A stretch of DNA of 64,000 nucleotides from Paraglaciecola algarum (GCF_021532655.1 NZ_JAKGAS010000003.1:186001-250000), one strand, 5' to 3'; numbered from the stretch's first letter, positions 7,767 to 17,994 are shown. Numbers and translations: made by a program. Notes: generated by a model from the sequence alone, not told the origin.

Positions 7767-8366
7767 ATGAAAAACTTAATTAATACACCTATTCAAATGG
7801 CAAAATATTTAGCCTTTTTTTCTATTATGGCTTTTTCTGGTAGCACTCTTGCTGCCTCACTAAGCGCCTTAGTTGATGACTTTAACCACAGCACTAACAA
7901 CAATCTAGGGGTACAGCGTCAGTTTATGAATGATACAGTTGCAGGTGGTAAAACCAATACTGAACTTAAAATAACTGCAGGCGTTATGCATTATGAAGGT
8001 GATATTGTGCCGCCTCGCGGACAACCTGGCTGGGCGAGTTCAGTATTACTATTGGATCCACAAGGCTTACCTAAAGATGCCAGCGCTTTTGCAGGAGTAG
8101 AACTCAAAATCAGAGTCAATAAAGGCAACCTTTCGCTCTCTGCAAACAGTACTGAAATCACTAACTTCGATTACCACGCTGCAACTATTGTGACCGAAAA
8201 CGACGGGGAATTTCATACTGTAAAAGTGCCATTTACATCCATGAAAAGAATGTGGTCAGAACAAACCGAACTCAACAAATCCACCATCAACAGCTTAAGC
8301 ATCACAGCTTTCGACCTGCAGCAAGGTGCCTTTGATTTTGAAGTCGACGAAGTTCGTTTTTACTAG
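7767..8366 (+). CDS. Secreted CIA30-domain (galactose-binding-fold-like) protein
   Basis: 199 residues with a signal peptide (hydrophobic residues 12-28, cleavage near TLA-AS). The mature part starts LVDDFN and ends FDFEVDEVRFY; the first strand and the final D-E-V-R-F/Y strand are the landmarks of CIA30 domains, which have a jelly-roll carbohydrate-binding-like fold. No catalytic residues are apparent. It lies between two acyltransferase-3 genes, 25 bases before the second, so it may bind the glycan or lipid substrate they modify. Fold call is moderate, role is inferred. Confidence 0.7.
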   Translation: MKNLINTPIQMAKYLAFFSIMAFSGSTLAASLSALVDDFNHSTNNNLGVQRQFMNDTVAGGKTNTELKITAGVMHYEGDIVPPRGQPGWASSVLLLDPQGLPKDASAFAGVELKIRVNKGNLSLSANSTEITNFDYHAATIVTENDGEFHTVKVPFTSMKRMWSEQTELNKSTINSLSITAFDLQQGAFDFEVDEVRFY

Positions 8367-8391
8367 TGAATTAAACACCGGAGTATCTGCA

Positions 8392-9597
8392 ATGAACAAA
8401 TCAATATCAGTACCCATTCGAATGGACTACTTAGATGCAGTGCGAGCTTTCGCTTTACTATTGGGCATAGTTTTTCATGCTAGCCTGTCCTTTGTACCTA
8501 TCTATATTGGTTGGGCGGTTATGGATATTAATACGAGTTCAGTCGTGACTGTATTTATGCTTATCAGCCACTCTTTTCGTATGTCATTATTCTTTTTCAT
8601 TGCAGGTTTTTTCAGCCACATGACGTTTCATAAGCAAAGCACATCTGAATTTTTGAAATCTAAAGTGGTACGCCTTGGGATCCCTTTCGTCATTGGCTGG
8701 GTAATGTTACGTCCTTTACTGGTGTTGGGCTGGCTAGTAGGCGCAGAAAGCATGCGTGGCGACGTGGACTTTTTGTCATCATTAAACAACTGGCTGGCTT
8801 CGTCTATGGGTTATACCCATAACTTATTTACTGGTACCCATCTGTGGTTTTTATATTATTTGATGTTAGCCACTGGTGTTGTTTTAATTGCTCGATGTTT
8901 ATTGGATTTAAATATTCGTCTTAAAGAATCCCTTGGTCAATATGCAGATAATATGGTTAGCTGGATCAGCCAATCTCCCTTTGCCTTAATATTACTAGCG
9001 GTGCCCACTGCAGCTTGCCTATGGTTTATGGCAAACCTAGGGATTGACACCCCCGACAAATCACTGTTCCCTTCCCTTCCAGTATTGCTCATTTACACTG
9101 CGTTTTTTCTACTTGGCTGGTTGTTTCATCGTCAAAAAAACATGATCGAAAAATTAGCTAAACTGACCCCAACTAAATTAGTAATTTGTTTATTAGCGAT
9201 TGTAGCCACAGTTGTATTGTCTGATAAAAGCGACCAATCAAACAACCTAATGTTTAAAAGTGCACTGCTGTTTAGTTATGCACTAATGATGTGGTCATTA
9301 ATTGTGGTAACAATCGGCGTGTTTAAACAATGGATAAATCGTCCCAACAAACTAGTGCGCTATATTGCGGATTCATCTTATTGGCTCTATCTCATTCATC
9401 TACCAGTGGTGATTGGATTACAAGTCGCTTTTGCTGAAATAGCACTGCACTGGTCATTAAAACTGCTGGCTATTTCTACCATCAGTCTACTTGCTTCAAT
9501 TGTATTATATGACTTGTTAGTGAGAAGTACCTTTATCGGTAAAACCCTTAATGGCAAACGACAACCAAGAGTGTTATTCGCTAAACATAAGTCTTAA
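8392..9597 (+). CDS. Acyltransferase 3 family membrane protein (OpgC-like), second copy
   Basis: 401 residues from ATG 8392, eight bases after GGAG (8380-8383); longer in-frame starts would overlap the preceding gene. It shares the hallmark with the 6468 gene: MDYLDAVRAFALLLGIVFHASLSF, SHSFRMSLFFFIAGFF, HLWFLYYLML. About ten to eleven membrane helices. The two proteins are clearly paralogous but diverged, which suggests different acceptors or donor groups rather than a fresh duplication. Gap of 25 bases to the CIA30-like gene implies cotranscription. Followed by a terminator at 9644. Confidence 0.85.
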   Translation: MNKSISVPIRMDYLDAVRAFALLLGIVFHASLSFVPIYIGWAVMDINTSSVVTVFMLISHSFRMSLFFFIAGFFSHMTFHKQSTSEFLKSKVVRLGIPFVIGWVMLRPLLVLGWLVGAESMRGDVDFLSSLNNWLASSMGYTHNLFTGTHLWFLYYLMLATGVVLIARCLLDLNIRLKESLGQYADNMVSWISQSPFALILLAVPTAACLWFMANLGIDTPDKSLFPSLPVLLIYTAFFLLGWLFHRQKNMIEKLAKLTPTKLVICLLAIVATVVLSDKSDQSNNLMFKSALLFSYALMMWSLIVVTIGVFKQWINRPNKLVRYIADSSYWLYLIHLPVVIGLQVAFAEIALHWSLKLLAISTISLLASIVLYDLLVRSTFIGKTLNGKRQPRVLFAKHKS

Positions 9598-9643
9598 AAA
9601 ATTGATGAATGGCCTGAAAATAAATGAGTGGAGGTCTTGAACT

Positions 9644-9670
9644 AGGAGCTAATTTAAATGCTCCTTTTTC
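9644..9670 (+). terminator. Rho-independent terminator after second acyltransferase gene
   Basis: AGGAGC (9644-9649) pairs with GCTCCT (9660-9665) around a 10-base AT-rich loop, followed by TTTTC. It closes the acyltransferase/CIA30 operon. Confidence 0.65.
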
Positions 9671-9819
9671 ACTTTCAAAAATGCAGTGGCAGCTTATACC
9701 ATATATGGTATTACTTATGACGCGTGGCTATGGTTTAGTATGAGGATAAAATAGAAAACTTCACCTTTCCAAAGAGATAAGGATTTACTCGAAATTAGCG
9801 TTCAAAGAGTGTCAATACT

Positions 9820-10113
9820 ATGCCGCATTGCTTTAACGTAGAGTTGATTACACCTAGAAAAACATTCGATGTTGGCATTGCAAAACTATTTAGATCGAGC
9901 TTAGAAAGTCATAACTTTCCAAGTGTTAATAAGGTTACTGTAAGTATTGGGGTAACAGAGTTTAAAAATGATACATTTTACATTACCTCGATCAACTAGG
10001 CTGACAAAGCCCTATGTTTGAGTTAGCACAATGGTAAGAATCAAATTAACTTTTTTGAAGGTATCCTTGCCCAATATTTTTCAAAGAATCTACAATTGAA
10101 AGTGGTGGCATAG
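9820..10113 (+). pseudogene. Remnant of a GGDEF (diguanylate cyclase) domain, C-terminal half
   Basis: One frame reads AKLFRSSLESHNF, then VNKVTVSIGVTEFK, ADKAL and HNGKNQINFFE. These are the last strand-helix elements of GGDEF domains (the VTVSIGV strand and the ADKALY-x-AK-x-NGRN helix). In-frame TAG codons at 9997-9999 and 10024-10026 interrupt it, and the GG(D/E)EF active-site segment that should precede 9820 is not recognisable. The fragment therefore encodes no working cyclase. It lies in the 594-base gap before the CHASE histidine kinase; the rest of that gap shows only the 9644 terminator and a short palindrome at 9696-9711. Confidence 0.75.
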
Positions 10114-10191
10114 ATTTATTTTGAGAAAACAATTTTTAAAGGTGGACAAAATACCTAGGAATTACACTTTAACTAGTGTTTTAATTGAGCT

Positions 10192-12873
10192 ATGAAGCAA
10201 AAATTTAAAAATATGCTATTTAAAAACCCAAAATACTATTCGTTAATCGTATTGTTTTTTGGCGTTTTATGTACAAGTTACATGTATCACTTGGGCTTAA
10301 TTAAAGAACAAAATGAAACCTATGTAAAATATCAACAACGGGCAAAAATACACGCTAAAGATATTGAAGCAGAATTTAAGCGCTCATTTTTTCAAGTATC
10401 GTCAGTAGCGAACCTTTTTTCATCATCCACATGGGTTAGTTATGCAGAATTTGAAGAATTTATTACTAGAGTTTTTCCTGACTTTCCTGAAGGTCGTCGT
10501 ATTAGTAGCATTCAAAGGTTTACGGCTGAAGATACCAGAATAATGATTGAAAAAGTTCAGCAAAACCCTGAACCTCAATTTAAAAATTTCAATATTTTTG
10601 ATTATACTCCGCCCAATAAAGTATCTGCGCCCACCAGCACGGATGGCTATTATACAGTACTAAGCTACACCTTCCCTGCGATTAAAGATCAGCACTTCAC
10701 AGGTAGGAATATCACTCCATCATCTCCTGTAGGACCTTTAATATATCCGGTCATTGAAAATAAATTGCCTTTAATTTCTAATTTTTCAAAACCAATTAAA
10801 GGAGTTCGAGACGAAGCATTTATACTGTATATTTTACCTATTTTAAGTAAAGTAACAGAACAGTCACCTACCTCAGAGGTAATTGGTTTAGTTTTATCGA
10901 GTCAATTTCTATCTAGCTTTTTTGTGAATAATATACAAAATAATGAGAATGATAATTTTAACTACACTCTGATAGATAAAAATAACAACCAATATCATTT
11001 TCCAACTAAAATTTTAGTGGCCCAAGCTGACAAAACTGAAGCCAAAGTTCAATTCACTTTTCCAATTAATCTTGTTAACAATAGGTTCACCTTACTTATC
11101 ACCCCACGGGATCAGAGCTTAAATAACCCCAATAGTTTAATATTTTCACTTTTTGTTGCTGGTCTTCTATTATCGGCATTAGTTGCATTTATTATCCATG
11201 TATTATTATCGATACAAAGCAACCTAACCAAAGAAGTTTCTCGTCAAACGTCAGAGTTAGTCAAACAAAAAGACAGATTAAAAGACAACAATCAGCAATT
11301 AGCTAAAGCAGTAAAAGAAGCCAAAGTTTCAGAAAAAGCTAAATCTGAGTTTTTAGCCAATATGAGCCATGAAATACGTACCCCATTAAATGGTGTAATA
11401 GGACTTACTGGATTATTAAAGCAAACCAAGCTAGATACATTGCAACTTGAATACTTAGATAAATTAACCTTTTCTGGAAAACATTTATTAACCGTTATCA
11501 ATGATATTTTAGATTATTCTAAACTTGAATCAGGGCATATAGAATTAGAACAAAAAACCTTTTCGATTCATAATGTAATTGATTACCTTAAAGTATCATT
11601 TGACCAAGCAACACAAGCCAAAGGCATCAATTTCAATATCAATTTAGAGGGTGAGGTATTCCCAGATTTAATAGGAGATGTGTTTAGAATCAATCAAGTA
11701 TTGATTAACTTATGTGGTAACGCCATTAAATTTACTGAGTCCGGCAGTGTAAATGTCGCCATTTCTATGCAACCACAAACAGACTCTGATAGTCATTATA
11801 TTATTTACTTTAGAGTATCCGATACTGGTGTAGGTATGTTACAGAGTGAGACAATTAACCTCTTTAACAAGTTCAGCCAAGCTGATACCTCAACCACACG
11901 AAAATATGGCGGCACTGGACTGGGTTTATCAATTAGCCAAAAGTTATGTCGTGCAATGGGTGGGGAAATAACAGTTACAAGCGAAAAAAATAAAGGCAGC
12001 ACTTTTACTGCCAGCATGATTTTGAAGCTGAATAAAGACATATTGACAAACCACGAACCTAAAGACTTTAATTTTGAAAAAATAGATATTCTATTGGTAG
12101 ACGATAATCCTATTGCATTAAGAATTGTCGGGGACTTCTTAACAAATGCAGGTGCGACTGTCATCAAAGCCAATTCTGCAGCACAAGGCTTAACACTGCT
12201 AAAAAGTAATAATTATGCTATCAAAATAATCATATCTGATTGGACTATGTTCGATATGGGTGGTAATCAATTTATCAAAGAAGTCGGTAAATTAGGCCTT
12301 GTTAACCTACCTAAAATAATCATTCTATCTGCCTACGACATTTCAGTTATAGAGAGTTATAAAACTCAGCTAGGGATAGATCACATTCTAAGTAAACCTT
12401 GCCCCGCAGAGGTACTTTTTAAAGCCATAAATACATGTTTGTCTGAGGAACCGCTTAAAAACGACTTAAGGCCTTTAGATAATAGATTAAAAGACGTGAA
12501 CATATTAGTGGTGGAAGACAATGAAATAAATCAGGTTGTTATTAATCATTTATTAACTGAAGAAGGCGCTATCATAACAACTGCTAACAACGGCAAAGAA
12601 GCAATTGATTTACTTAATTCAGCGAATAACATTCAAATTATTTTAATGGACATTCAAATGCCTGTGATGGATGGCATTCAAGCTACTAAAATTATTCGAG
12701 CTCATCAAAGCCCACAAATAGCCAATCTACCCATCATTGCATTGTCAGCCAATGTACTTGAACATGAGGTATCTAGTTATCTTGCGGCCGGTATGAATGC
12801 CCATAGCGGAAAACCGGTTGATATTGAAAAATTAATCGTCGCTTTAACCCCATTCTTAGACAATATTAGTTAA
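10192..12873 (+). CDS. CHASE-domain hybrid sensor histidine kinase with two receiver domains
   Basis: 893 residues. A membrane helix at about 17-33, an extracytoplasmic CHASE domain (about 55-245), a second helix near 320-342, a coiled-coil linker, HisKA with phospho-acceptor His393 ([11 protein letters not shown]), HATPase_c (N-box [12 protein letters not shown]-boxes DTGVGM and GGTGLGLSI), and two receiver domains. Receiver 1 keeps its Asp at 683 (ISDWTM) but carries W-T-M instead of the usual x-M-P. Receiver 2 has Asp820 in the canonical [16 protein letters not shown] domains bind small extracellular ligands. No adjacent output regulator; signalling probably goes through a separate Hpt protein. 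It faces the 12893 kinase gene end to end. Confidence 0.92.
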   Translation: MKQKFKNMLFKNPKYYSLIVLFFGVLCTSYMYHLGLIKEQNETYVKYQQRAKIHAKDIEAEFKRSFFQVSSVANLFSSSTWVSYAEFEEFITRVFPDFPEGRRISSIQRFTAEDTRIMIEKVQQNPEPQFKNFNIFDYTPPNKVSAPTSTDGYYTVLSYTFPAIKDQHFTGRNITPSSPVGPLIYPVIENKLPLISNFSKPIKGVRDEAFILYILPILSKVTEQSPTSEVIGLVLSSQFLSSFFVNNIQNNENDNFNYTLIDKNNNQYHFPTKILVAQADKTEAKVQFTFPINLVNNRFTLLITPRDQSLNNPNSLIFSLFVAGLLLSALVAFIIHVLLSIQSNLTKEVSRQTSELVKQKDRLKDNNQQLAKAVKEAKVSEKAKSEFLANMSHEIRTPLNGVIGLTGLLKQTKLDTLQLEYLDKLTFSGKHLLTVINDILDYSKLESGHIELEQKTFSIHNVIDYLKVSFDQATQAKGINFNINLEGEVFPDLIGDVFRINQVLINLCGNAIKFTESGSVNVAISMQPQTDSDSHYIIYFRVSDTGVGMLQSETINLFNKFSQADTSTTRKYGGTGLGLSISQKLCRAMGGEITVTSEKNKGSTFTASMILKLNKDILTNHEPKDFNFEKIDILLVDDNPIALRIVGDFLTNAGATVIKANSAAQGLTLLKSNNYAIKIIISDWTMFDMGGNQFIKEVGKLGLVNLPKIIILSAYDISVIESYKTQLGIDHILSKPCPAEVLFKAINTCLSEEPLKNDLRPLDNRLKDVNILVVEDNEINQVVINHLLTEEGAIITTANNGKEAIDLLNSANNIQIILMDIQMPVMDGIQATKIIRAHQSPQIANLPIIALSANVLEHEVSSYLAAGMNAHSGKPVDIEKLIVALTPFLDNIS

Positions 12874-12892
12874 TACTGATCGGCCTATACAA

Positions 12893-15256
12893 TTAAAGGT
12901 ATTGCTCTAATAATGTCATCAAGTTGTCTATTTCTATAGGTTTAGCTAGATAAGTAATAAAACCAGATTGTTTGTAAGTAGCAATATCCTCAGACATAAC
13001 ATTAGCAGTTAATGCAATAATGGGTATTGAATCTAATTCTGCAAGAATTGCTTTACAGGCGTTTATTCCATCCATCACAGGCATTTGAATATCCATTAAG
13101 ATCAAATCAGGTTGTTGCAATAAGGCTTGTTTAACGGCGTCTTTGCCATTTGGCACAATAGTGAGCTTTACGTTAGTTGATTCCAACATTGCTTGAATCA
13201 CTAGTTGATTAATCTCATTATCTTCTGCAATCAATATATGTTTATTAGCATAGTTTTTTGGCAAAACACTCGGAGCATCGGCGTCTTTTTCAATTAGCTC
13301 ATTATGATCTTTTGCCAGAGGTAGCACTACCTTAACTTCAGTTCCCTCACCAATTTGGCTTTTGACAAAAATTTCCCCTTGCATCATATGAATTAAAGAC
13401 TGGGTAATAGACATACCTAAACCAGTACCGCCAAATTTTCTAGTAATTGAGCCATCAGCTTGTTTAAACTTAGCAAAAAGAGAAGCTAAACCTTCTTCAT
13501 CCATGCCAATTCCCGTGTCAACCACCTCAATTATTATCGGCTCATTTGGATTGTCAGACTGATTTTGAGATAAACAAACTATGACTTTTCCTTGTTGGGT
13601 AAATTTAATGGCGTTAGATATGAGGTTTAATAATATTTGACTGACTCGAACACTATCACCTATCCATAGATCATGCTTTAGCTGATTACTAATTTCAAAA
13701 TCAATACCTTTTTTGAGTGCAGTCGGTAACAAATCAGAAGACAAATTTTGTAGTAGTTTTGCTAAATTAAAGTTTGCTGTTTGTATTTCTAACTTGCCTG
13801 CTTCAATTTTAGAGAAGTCCAAAATATCATTGATAATAGTGGATAAGTTTTTACATGAATATTTGGCATTTTCTAATAACTCATAAGCTTTGTCTGAGAG
13901 AGGTTCGTTTTGCAATAATTGTAAGGTGCCAAAAATACCATTCATTGGAGTTCTTATTTCGTGGCTCATATTAGCCAAAAAAAGGCTCTTAATTTTGCTA
14001 GCTTGTTCAGCATCCAATTTAGCTTGTTGCAAGTCCTGTTCATATTGCTTACGTTGGGTAATGTCTCTAATCAATCCCACAATATGTTTTTCGTTTTTAA
14101 TAAACATAGGGGTAATAGTGATTTCGACAGGAAATACACTTTGATCATTTCGCTTAGCCATTAATTGCCGGTTCTTCCCCATAAGGTGGGTGCCTTTGTT
14201 GGCAGAATAATTAGCCATGTACCCAGCGTGATGAGCTGCAGCATCTGAGGGCATTAATTGTTCAACAGATTGACCAATAATTTGTTGTTGTGAATACCCA
14301 AACATTTTTTCTGCTGCAAGATTAAATAAAGACAACTTTCCCTTACCGTTAGTGATCACCACAGCATCATTTAAACTGTTTAAAATAGTACCTAAGTGTA
14401 TCTCCTTATTTTCTATAGAGTTTTGCAAGGATTGTAATTGTGAATCACGCTCCTTAATTTGAATGTCTAAGCTATTTTCTCTTTTAATACTTAACACCTG
14501 TGAGATTAAATCACTCGATAGCGCGAACCAAAGTGCAACCCCGTATGCAACAAGACGCAAAACATGCCAACCCCACCAAGGTAAATCCCATAATGTAGAT
14601 TGTTCAAACATAATGGCTGCCAAACCAAACATACTGCAATGTAAAACAAATAATAAATCATCGGTTTTTTGAGAGCGTCTAAAGGTCAAAAATAACTTTA
14701 CGGCCACGATTAATAACAATACACCGCCAATAATATTGAGTAATTCAGCCACTAAACTAAAGCCATTTTGGTTTAGCATAACGGGAAGAATTTCTGGGAA
14801 ATACAAAGATACAAGACAGAAAAAAAATGAAACAATAAATACCTTAAACGGTGTTTTGCTGGACAACTTTTTTTGTATTTTTATTGGCAGGAAAATTAAG
14901 CTAAATAACAGTCCACCAAGAAAAGTAGCGGTTGAATGTAACCAAACAAATACTTGGCCCGGCAACACCAAAGCATGCATACCGTCAAGCACCCCCATAC
15001 CCACCATAGCGCAGGCAATTGGAATATTGAAACTAGTGCCTTGATTTTTGCGCTCTAACACCACTAAAAGATATGCCACAAAGAAAGCAATAAACGAACC
15101 GGCTACTTCAACCGCGCTGTGAAATGGAATGTTCTCCCAATAAAAGTTGGCGTATAAACTTTGCCCCAAATATAAAGTTGAAATATGAATTAGAACACTA
15201 ACAAAAATAACAAAATAGATAATTCTTTGAGTGAAGGGATTGGCTATTTTAGACAA
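12893..15256 (-). CDS. MASE3-like/PAS hybrid sensor histidine kinase
   Basis: 787 residues. The first 250 hold about seven to eight membrane helices with FHSAVEVAGSFIAF and MGVLDGMHALVLPG, resembling the MASE3 sensor. A coiled coil follows, then a PAS domain (about 285-400, ending GLIRDITQRKQ), HisKA with His432 ([11 protein letters not shown]), HATPase_c (LNLISNAIKFT, DTGIGM, GGTGLGMSI) and a receiver domain with Asp722 ([11 protein letters not shown]). No Hpt or output domain is attached. Convergent with the CHASE kinase gene, only 19 bases between the stops. Ligand unknown. Confidence 0.9.
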   Translation of the reverse strand: MSKIANPFTQRIIYFVIFVSVLIHISTLYLGQSLYANFYWENIPFHSAVEVAGSFIAFFVAYLLVVLERKNQGTSFNIPIACAMVGMGVLDGMHALVLPGQVFVWLHSTATFLGGLLFSLIFLPIKIQKKLSSKTPFKVFIVSFFFCLVSLYFPEILPVMLNQNGFSLVAELLNIIGGVLLLIVAVKLFLTFRRSQKTDDLLFVLHCSMFGLAAIMFEQSTLWDLPWWGWHVLRLVAYGVALWFALSSDLISQVLSIKRENSLDIQIKERDSQLQSLQNSIENKEIHLGTILNSLNDAVVITNGKGKLSLFNLAAEKMFGYSQQQIIGQSVEQLMPSDAAAHHAGYMANYSANKGTHLMGKNRQLMAKRNDQSVFPVEITITPMFIKNEKHIVGLIRDITQRKQYEQDLQQAKLDAEQASKIKSLFLANMSHEIRTPMNGIFGTLQLLQNEPLSDKAYELLENAKYSCKNLSTIINDILDFSKIEAGKLEIQTANFNLAKLLQNLSSDLLPTALKKGIDFEISNQLKHDLWIGDSVRVSQILLNLISNAIKFTQQGKVIVCLSQNQSDNPNEPIIIEVVDTGIGMDEEGLASLFAKFKQADGSITRKFGGTGLGMSITQSLIHMMQGEIFVKSQIGEGTEVKVVLPLAKDHNELIEKDADAPSVLPKNYANKHILIAEDNEINQLVIQAMLESTNVKLTIVPNGKDAVKQALLQQPDLILMDIQMPVMDGINACKAILAELDSIPIIALTANVMSEDIATYKQSGFITYLAKPIEIDNLMTLLEQYL

Positions 15257-15342
15257 TGACTGAACTCCGTCCTAGTATTAAGTTTCTGTGTATATTGATG
15301 TCAATCAAGGTATCTTAGTTGGATTGATTATTTATACACATT

Positions 15343-15366
15343 AACCCCTTAAATGATTAAGGGGTT
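15343..15366. terminator. Perfect stem-loop between metY and the MASE3-like kinase gene
   Basis: AACCCCTTAA (15343-15352) and TTAAGGGGTT (15357-15366) form a 10-bp stem with an ATGA loop, 31 bases beyond the metY stop. The flanks are AT-rich without a long U tract. Likely the metY terminator. Confidence 0.6.
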
Positions 15367-15396
15367 TATCTTATATAGAACAAATTGAATAAATTA

Positions 15397-16671
15397 CTAG
15401 GAAACTTTATCTAAGGCTTGGCTTACGTCGGCAATAATATCTTCAATGTTTTCAATGCCAACCGAGATCCTAACTAGATCTGTGCTCACCCCAGCTTTGG
15501 CTAACTCATCTTCATTTAATTGCCTATGAGTAGTAGATGCAGGATGACAAGCAAGTGATTTAGCATCACCAATATTCACCAAACGCAAAATCATTTGTAG
15601 CGCATCAATAAACTGACCGCCACCTTCAATTCCACCTTTAACCCCAAAACTTAAAATACCCGAGGCTTTACCACCCGTTGTTTTTTGACACACTGCATTA
15701 AACGGGCTATCAGCTAAAGCAGCATAATTGACCCAATTAACTTTAGGGTGGTTTTGTAAAAATGCAGCTAATTTTTCAGCATTTTCACAATGACGCTCCA
15801 TTCTTAAGCCTAAAGTCTCCAAACCTTGTAAAATCAAGAATGCACTGTGAGGAGCTAAGGCTGCGCCAGTGTTTCGTAACGGCACCACGCGGCAGCGACC
15901 GATAAATGCAGCTTCACCCAATGCTTCGGTATATACCACGCCATGGTATGAAGGGTCGGGTTCATTCATCATTGGAAAACGCGCTTTATTAGCCACCCAG
16001 TCAAACTTTCCAGAATCCACTATCATGCCACCAATACTTGTACCGTGACCGCCAATATATTTGGTTAAAGAATGCACGACTATGTGAGCACCAAGCTCAA
16101 ACGGACGACACAAGTATGGTGTAGCCACTGTATTATCAACAATCAGCGGCACACCATGTTTATTAGCGATCTCGGCTAGTGCCGCAATATCCACAATATT
16201 GCCAGCTGGGTTGCCAATAGACTCACAAAATATCGCCCGAGTATTGTCATCTATGGCTTTTTCGAACCCAGCTAAATCATCAGCAGACACCATTCTGGCC
16301 TCAATTCCTTGTTTAGGCAGGGTATGCGCTAATAAATTGTATGTGCCACCATAAAGCTGACTAGTACTCACAACATTCGAACCAACATCACAAATACACT
16401 GCAAAGCATAAGTAATTGCTGCCATACCAGAAGCTACGGCTAATGCGGCCAGTCCACCTTCCATAGCAGCGACTCTTTGCTCGAGCACATCTGTAGTAGG
16501 ATTCATGATCCTAGTATAAATATTACCTGGTACTTTTAAATCGAATAAATCAGCTCCGTGCTGAGTATCGTCAAAAGTAAACGAAGTGGTTTGGTAGATG
16601 GGAACAGCCGCTGCTTTGGTGGTTTCTTCCGACGTGTACCCATGATGTAACGCAAGTGATTCTAATTTCAT
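15397..16671 (-). CDS. metY: O-acetylhomoserine sulfhydrylase (O-acetylhomoserine aminocarboxypropyltransferase)
   Basis: 424 residues, cytoplasmic, of the PLP-dependent Cys/Met-metabolism family. The PLP lysine is Lys204 in HSLTKYIGGHG; the N-terminal AAVPIYQTTSF, YTRIMNPT, ASGMAAITYA and the C-terminal CHPASTTHRQL are typical of MetY/CysD enzymes, which add sulfide to O-acetylhomoserine to form homocysteine. The length, slightly over that of MetB/MetC-type enzymes (about 380-400), also fits MetY. ATG 16671 follows AGGGGTGA. It is a single gene; the SRAP gene upstream ends 85 bases away. Confidence 0.92.
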   Translation of the reverse strand: MKLESLALHHGYTSEETTKAAAVPIYQTTSFTFDDTQHGADLFDLKVPGNIYTRIMNPTTDVLEQRVAAMEGGLAALAVASGMAAITYALQCICDVGSNVVSTSQLYGGTYNLLAHTLPKQGIEARMVSADDLAGFEKAIDDNTRAIFCESIGNPAGNIVDIAALAEIANKHGVPLIVDNTVATPYLCRPFELGAHIVVHSLTKYIGGHGTSIGGMIVDSGKFDWVANKARFPMMNEPDPSYHGVVYTEALGEAAFIGRCRVVPLRNTGAALAPHSAFLILQGLETLGLRMERHCENAEKLAAFLQNHPKVNWVNYAALADSPFNAVCQKTTGGKASGILSFGVKGGIEGGGQFIDALQMILRLVNIGDAKSLACHPASTTHRQLNEDELAKAGVSTDLVRISVGIENIEDIIADVSQALDKVS

Positions 16672-16756
16672 ACTTCACCCCTAATGTGAATTAAATGTTA
16701 TATATAAACAACAATTCACTTTACTAGGGAATAAACAATTTGGCTATGAGAAGTGC

Positions 16757-17470
16757 TCAATCTGCCAAAATTAACTCAGGTAATTTTACCCCTTGAAAGG
16801 AAGCAGGTTTGTCAATTTGTTGGGCAATTAAATTATGGGGTAAGTGTGGGCTCATTAAATCGTTAAACACAGAAACATCTGACAGCGAAGGATCCAACCA
16901 CATATGCATAGTGTCATCGTCTTGCCTTAACATAAGCGGTGAGGATTTTTGATGATAATTAAATAATTTTGGATGTGGAGGCAAGGTAATAATAGAACAA
17001 GAAAGAACACACTCTCCTGTTTTTTCATGTCGCCATTCTCGGCACAATCCACCTAAAGCTAAAGCCCCAAATTCTGCAGTAAAATCAGTATAGACAGCTT
17101 GCGCACCCTTACCTTGAGTTTCACCAAACCCCTTCACCGGTACAATACATCTCGAATGGCGAAAAGCTCTAAACCCTGCACTGCCAGGTACATTTAATTT
17201 ATCGTAGCGAGTGTTAAAACTTGTCCATTTAGACGCTTTAAAGCTAGATTCAGTTGGCTCTAACAATAACCACCAAATAGCTTGGTCTAATTGTCGTTGG
17301 CCGCATACTTCACGAATAATCGAGACCTGATTGGCCACCCGAGTAAAACGATTAAACAACATAACTTGTTGTGCCACAGAACTATCGTCCTGCGGATACA
17401 ATTTAATGCCCAAGGCTTCACAAAGCTCTCGAACCGCTGGATCGTCTATTACATTTAATCGCCCGCACAT
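16757..17470 (-). CDS. SOS response-associated peptidase (SRAP/YedK/HMCES family)
   Basis: 237 residues starting MCGRLN, so Met removal exposes the catalytic Cys2 that forms thiazolidine crosslinks with abasic sites in single-stranded DNA. Further family features: an Asn in the FNTRYDKLN segment (NARxE region), CIVPVKGFGET in place of the usual CLVPADGFYEW, and PHPKLFNYHQKSSPLML in place of the IHDRMPVIL segment. The Glu in GFGE and the His in NYHQ match the catalytic positions, but R-M-P is K-S-S-P, so this is a diverged subtype. Seven bases separate it from ybaK, implying cotranscription. Confidence 0.85.
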   Translation of the reverse strand: MCGRLNVIDDPAVRELCEALGIKLYPQDDSSVAQQVMLFNRFTRVANQVSIIREVCGQRQLDQAIWWLLLEPTESSFKASKWTSFNTRYDKLNVPGSAGFRAFRHSRCIVPVKGFGETQGKGAQAVYTDFTAEFGALALGGLCREWRHEKTGECVLSCSIITLPPHPKLFNYHQKSSPLMLRQDDDTMHMWLDPSLSDVSVFNDLMSPHLPHNLIAQQIDKPASFQGVKLPELILAD

Positions 17471-17476
17471 GACTTT

Positions 17477-17947
17477 TTACCTCACTGTAATACTGGCCGA
17501 AATTCCTTGAGTAGCTGATGTTAAATCTTGGCAACTTAGTTCAATTTCTAAGCCTCGTTTACCTGCACTTACAAAAATGCTGGGTAATTCACTAGCAGAA
17601 TCATCAACAACAGTTTTTAAGCGCTTTTTTTGTCCTAAGGGGCTAACGCCGCCTAACACATATCCAGTGGATCGTTGCACCTCTAACTTATCAGCCATTT
17701 CTGCCTTCTTGGCTGACAAGGCTTTAGCCACCAATTTCATACTCAACTTTTTATCCACTGGCAAAATAGCAACCGCAAGTGCCCCAGAGTCCAGTTTAAC
17801 GACTAAGGTTTTAAACACCCTCTGCGCTTGTACATTAAGTTTATCTGCAGCTTCTAATCCATATGAATCGTAACTTTCATCATGCTCATAACTATGTACT
17901 TTATGCTCTATTTTTAACTTTTTAAGTAAATTAATGGCTGGTGTCAT
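17477..17947 (-). CDS. ybaK: Cys-tRNA(Pro)/Cys-tRNA(Cys) deacylase YbaK
   Basis: 156 residues, the usual YbaK/EbsC length. N-terminal MTPAINLLKKLKIEHKVHSY and the core VFKTLVVKLD, ILPVDKKLSMK and GYVLGGVSPLGQKKRL are clear YbaK signatures, including the GGxSP-x-G loop at the active site. It hydrolyses Cys mischarged on tRNA-Pro. ATG 17947 follows AAGGA. It is the middle gene of a likely trxC-ybaK-SRAP transcript (gaps 47 and 7 bases). Confidence 0.93.
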   Translation of the reverse strand: MTPAINLLKKLKIEHKVHSYEHDESYDSYGLEAADKLNVQAQRVFKTLVVKLDSGALAVAILPVDKKLSMKLVAKALSAKKAEMADKLEVQRSTGYVLGGVSPLGQKKRLKTVVDDSASELPSIFVSAGKRGLEIELSCQDLTSATQGISASITVR

Positions 17948-17994
17948 TTTTCAAATCCTTTTTGAGTTGATTTGGCTGATAAATAAAAGCTCAC

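Noticed and set aside
9696..9711. Palindrome ATACCATATATGGTAT as an operator
   Set aside because: Short, AT-rich, and located downstream of a terminator in a decayed region; no gene start nearby to regulate.
13890..15044. Several plus-strand open frames opposite the MASE3-like kinase gene
   Set aside because: They are antisense to a long, well-supported kinase gene and show no family motifs.
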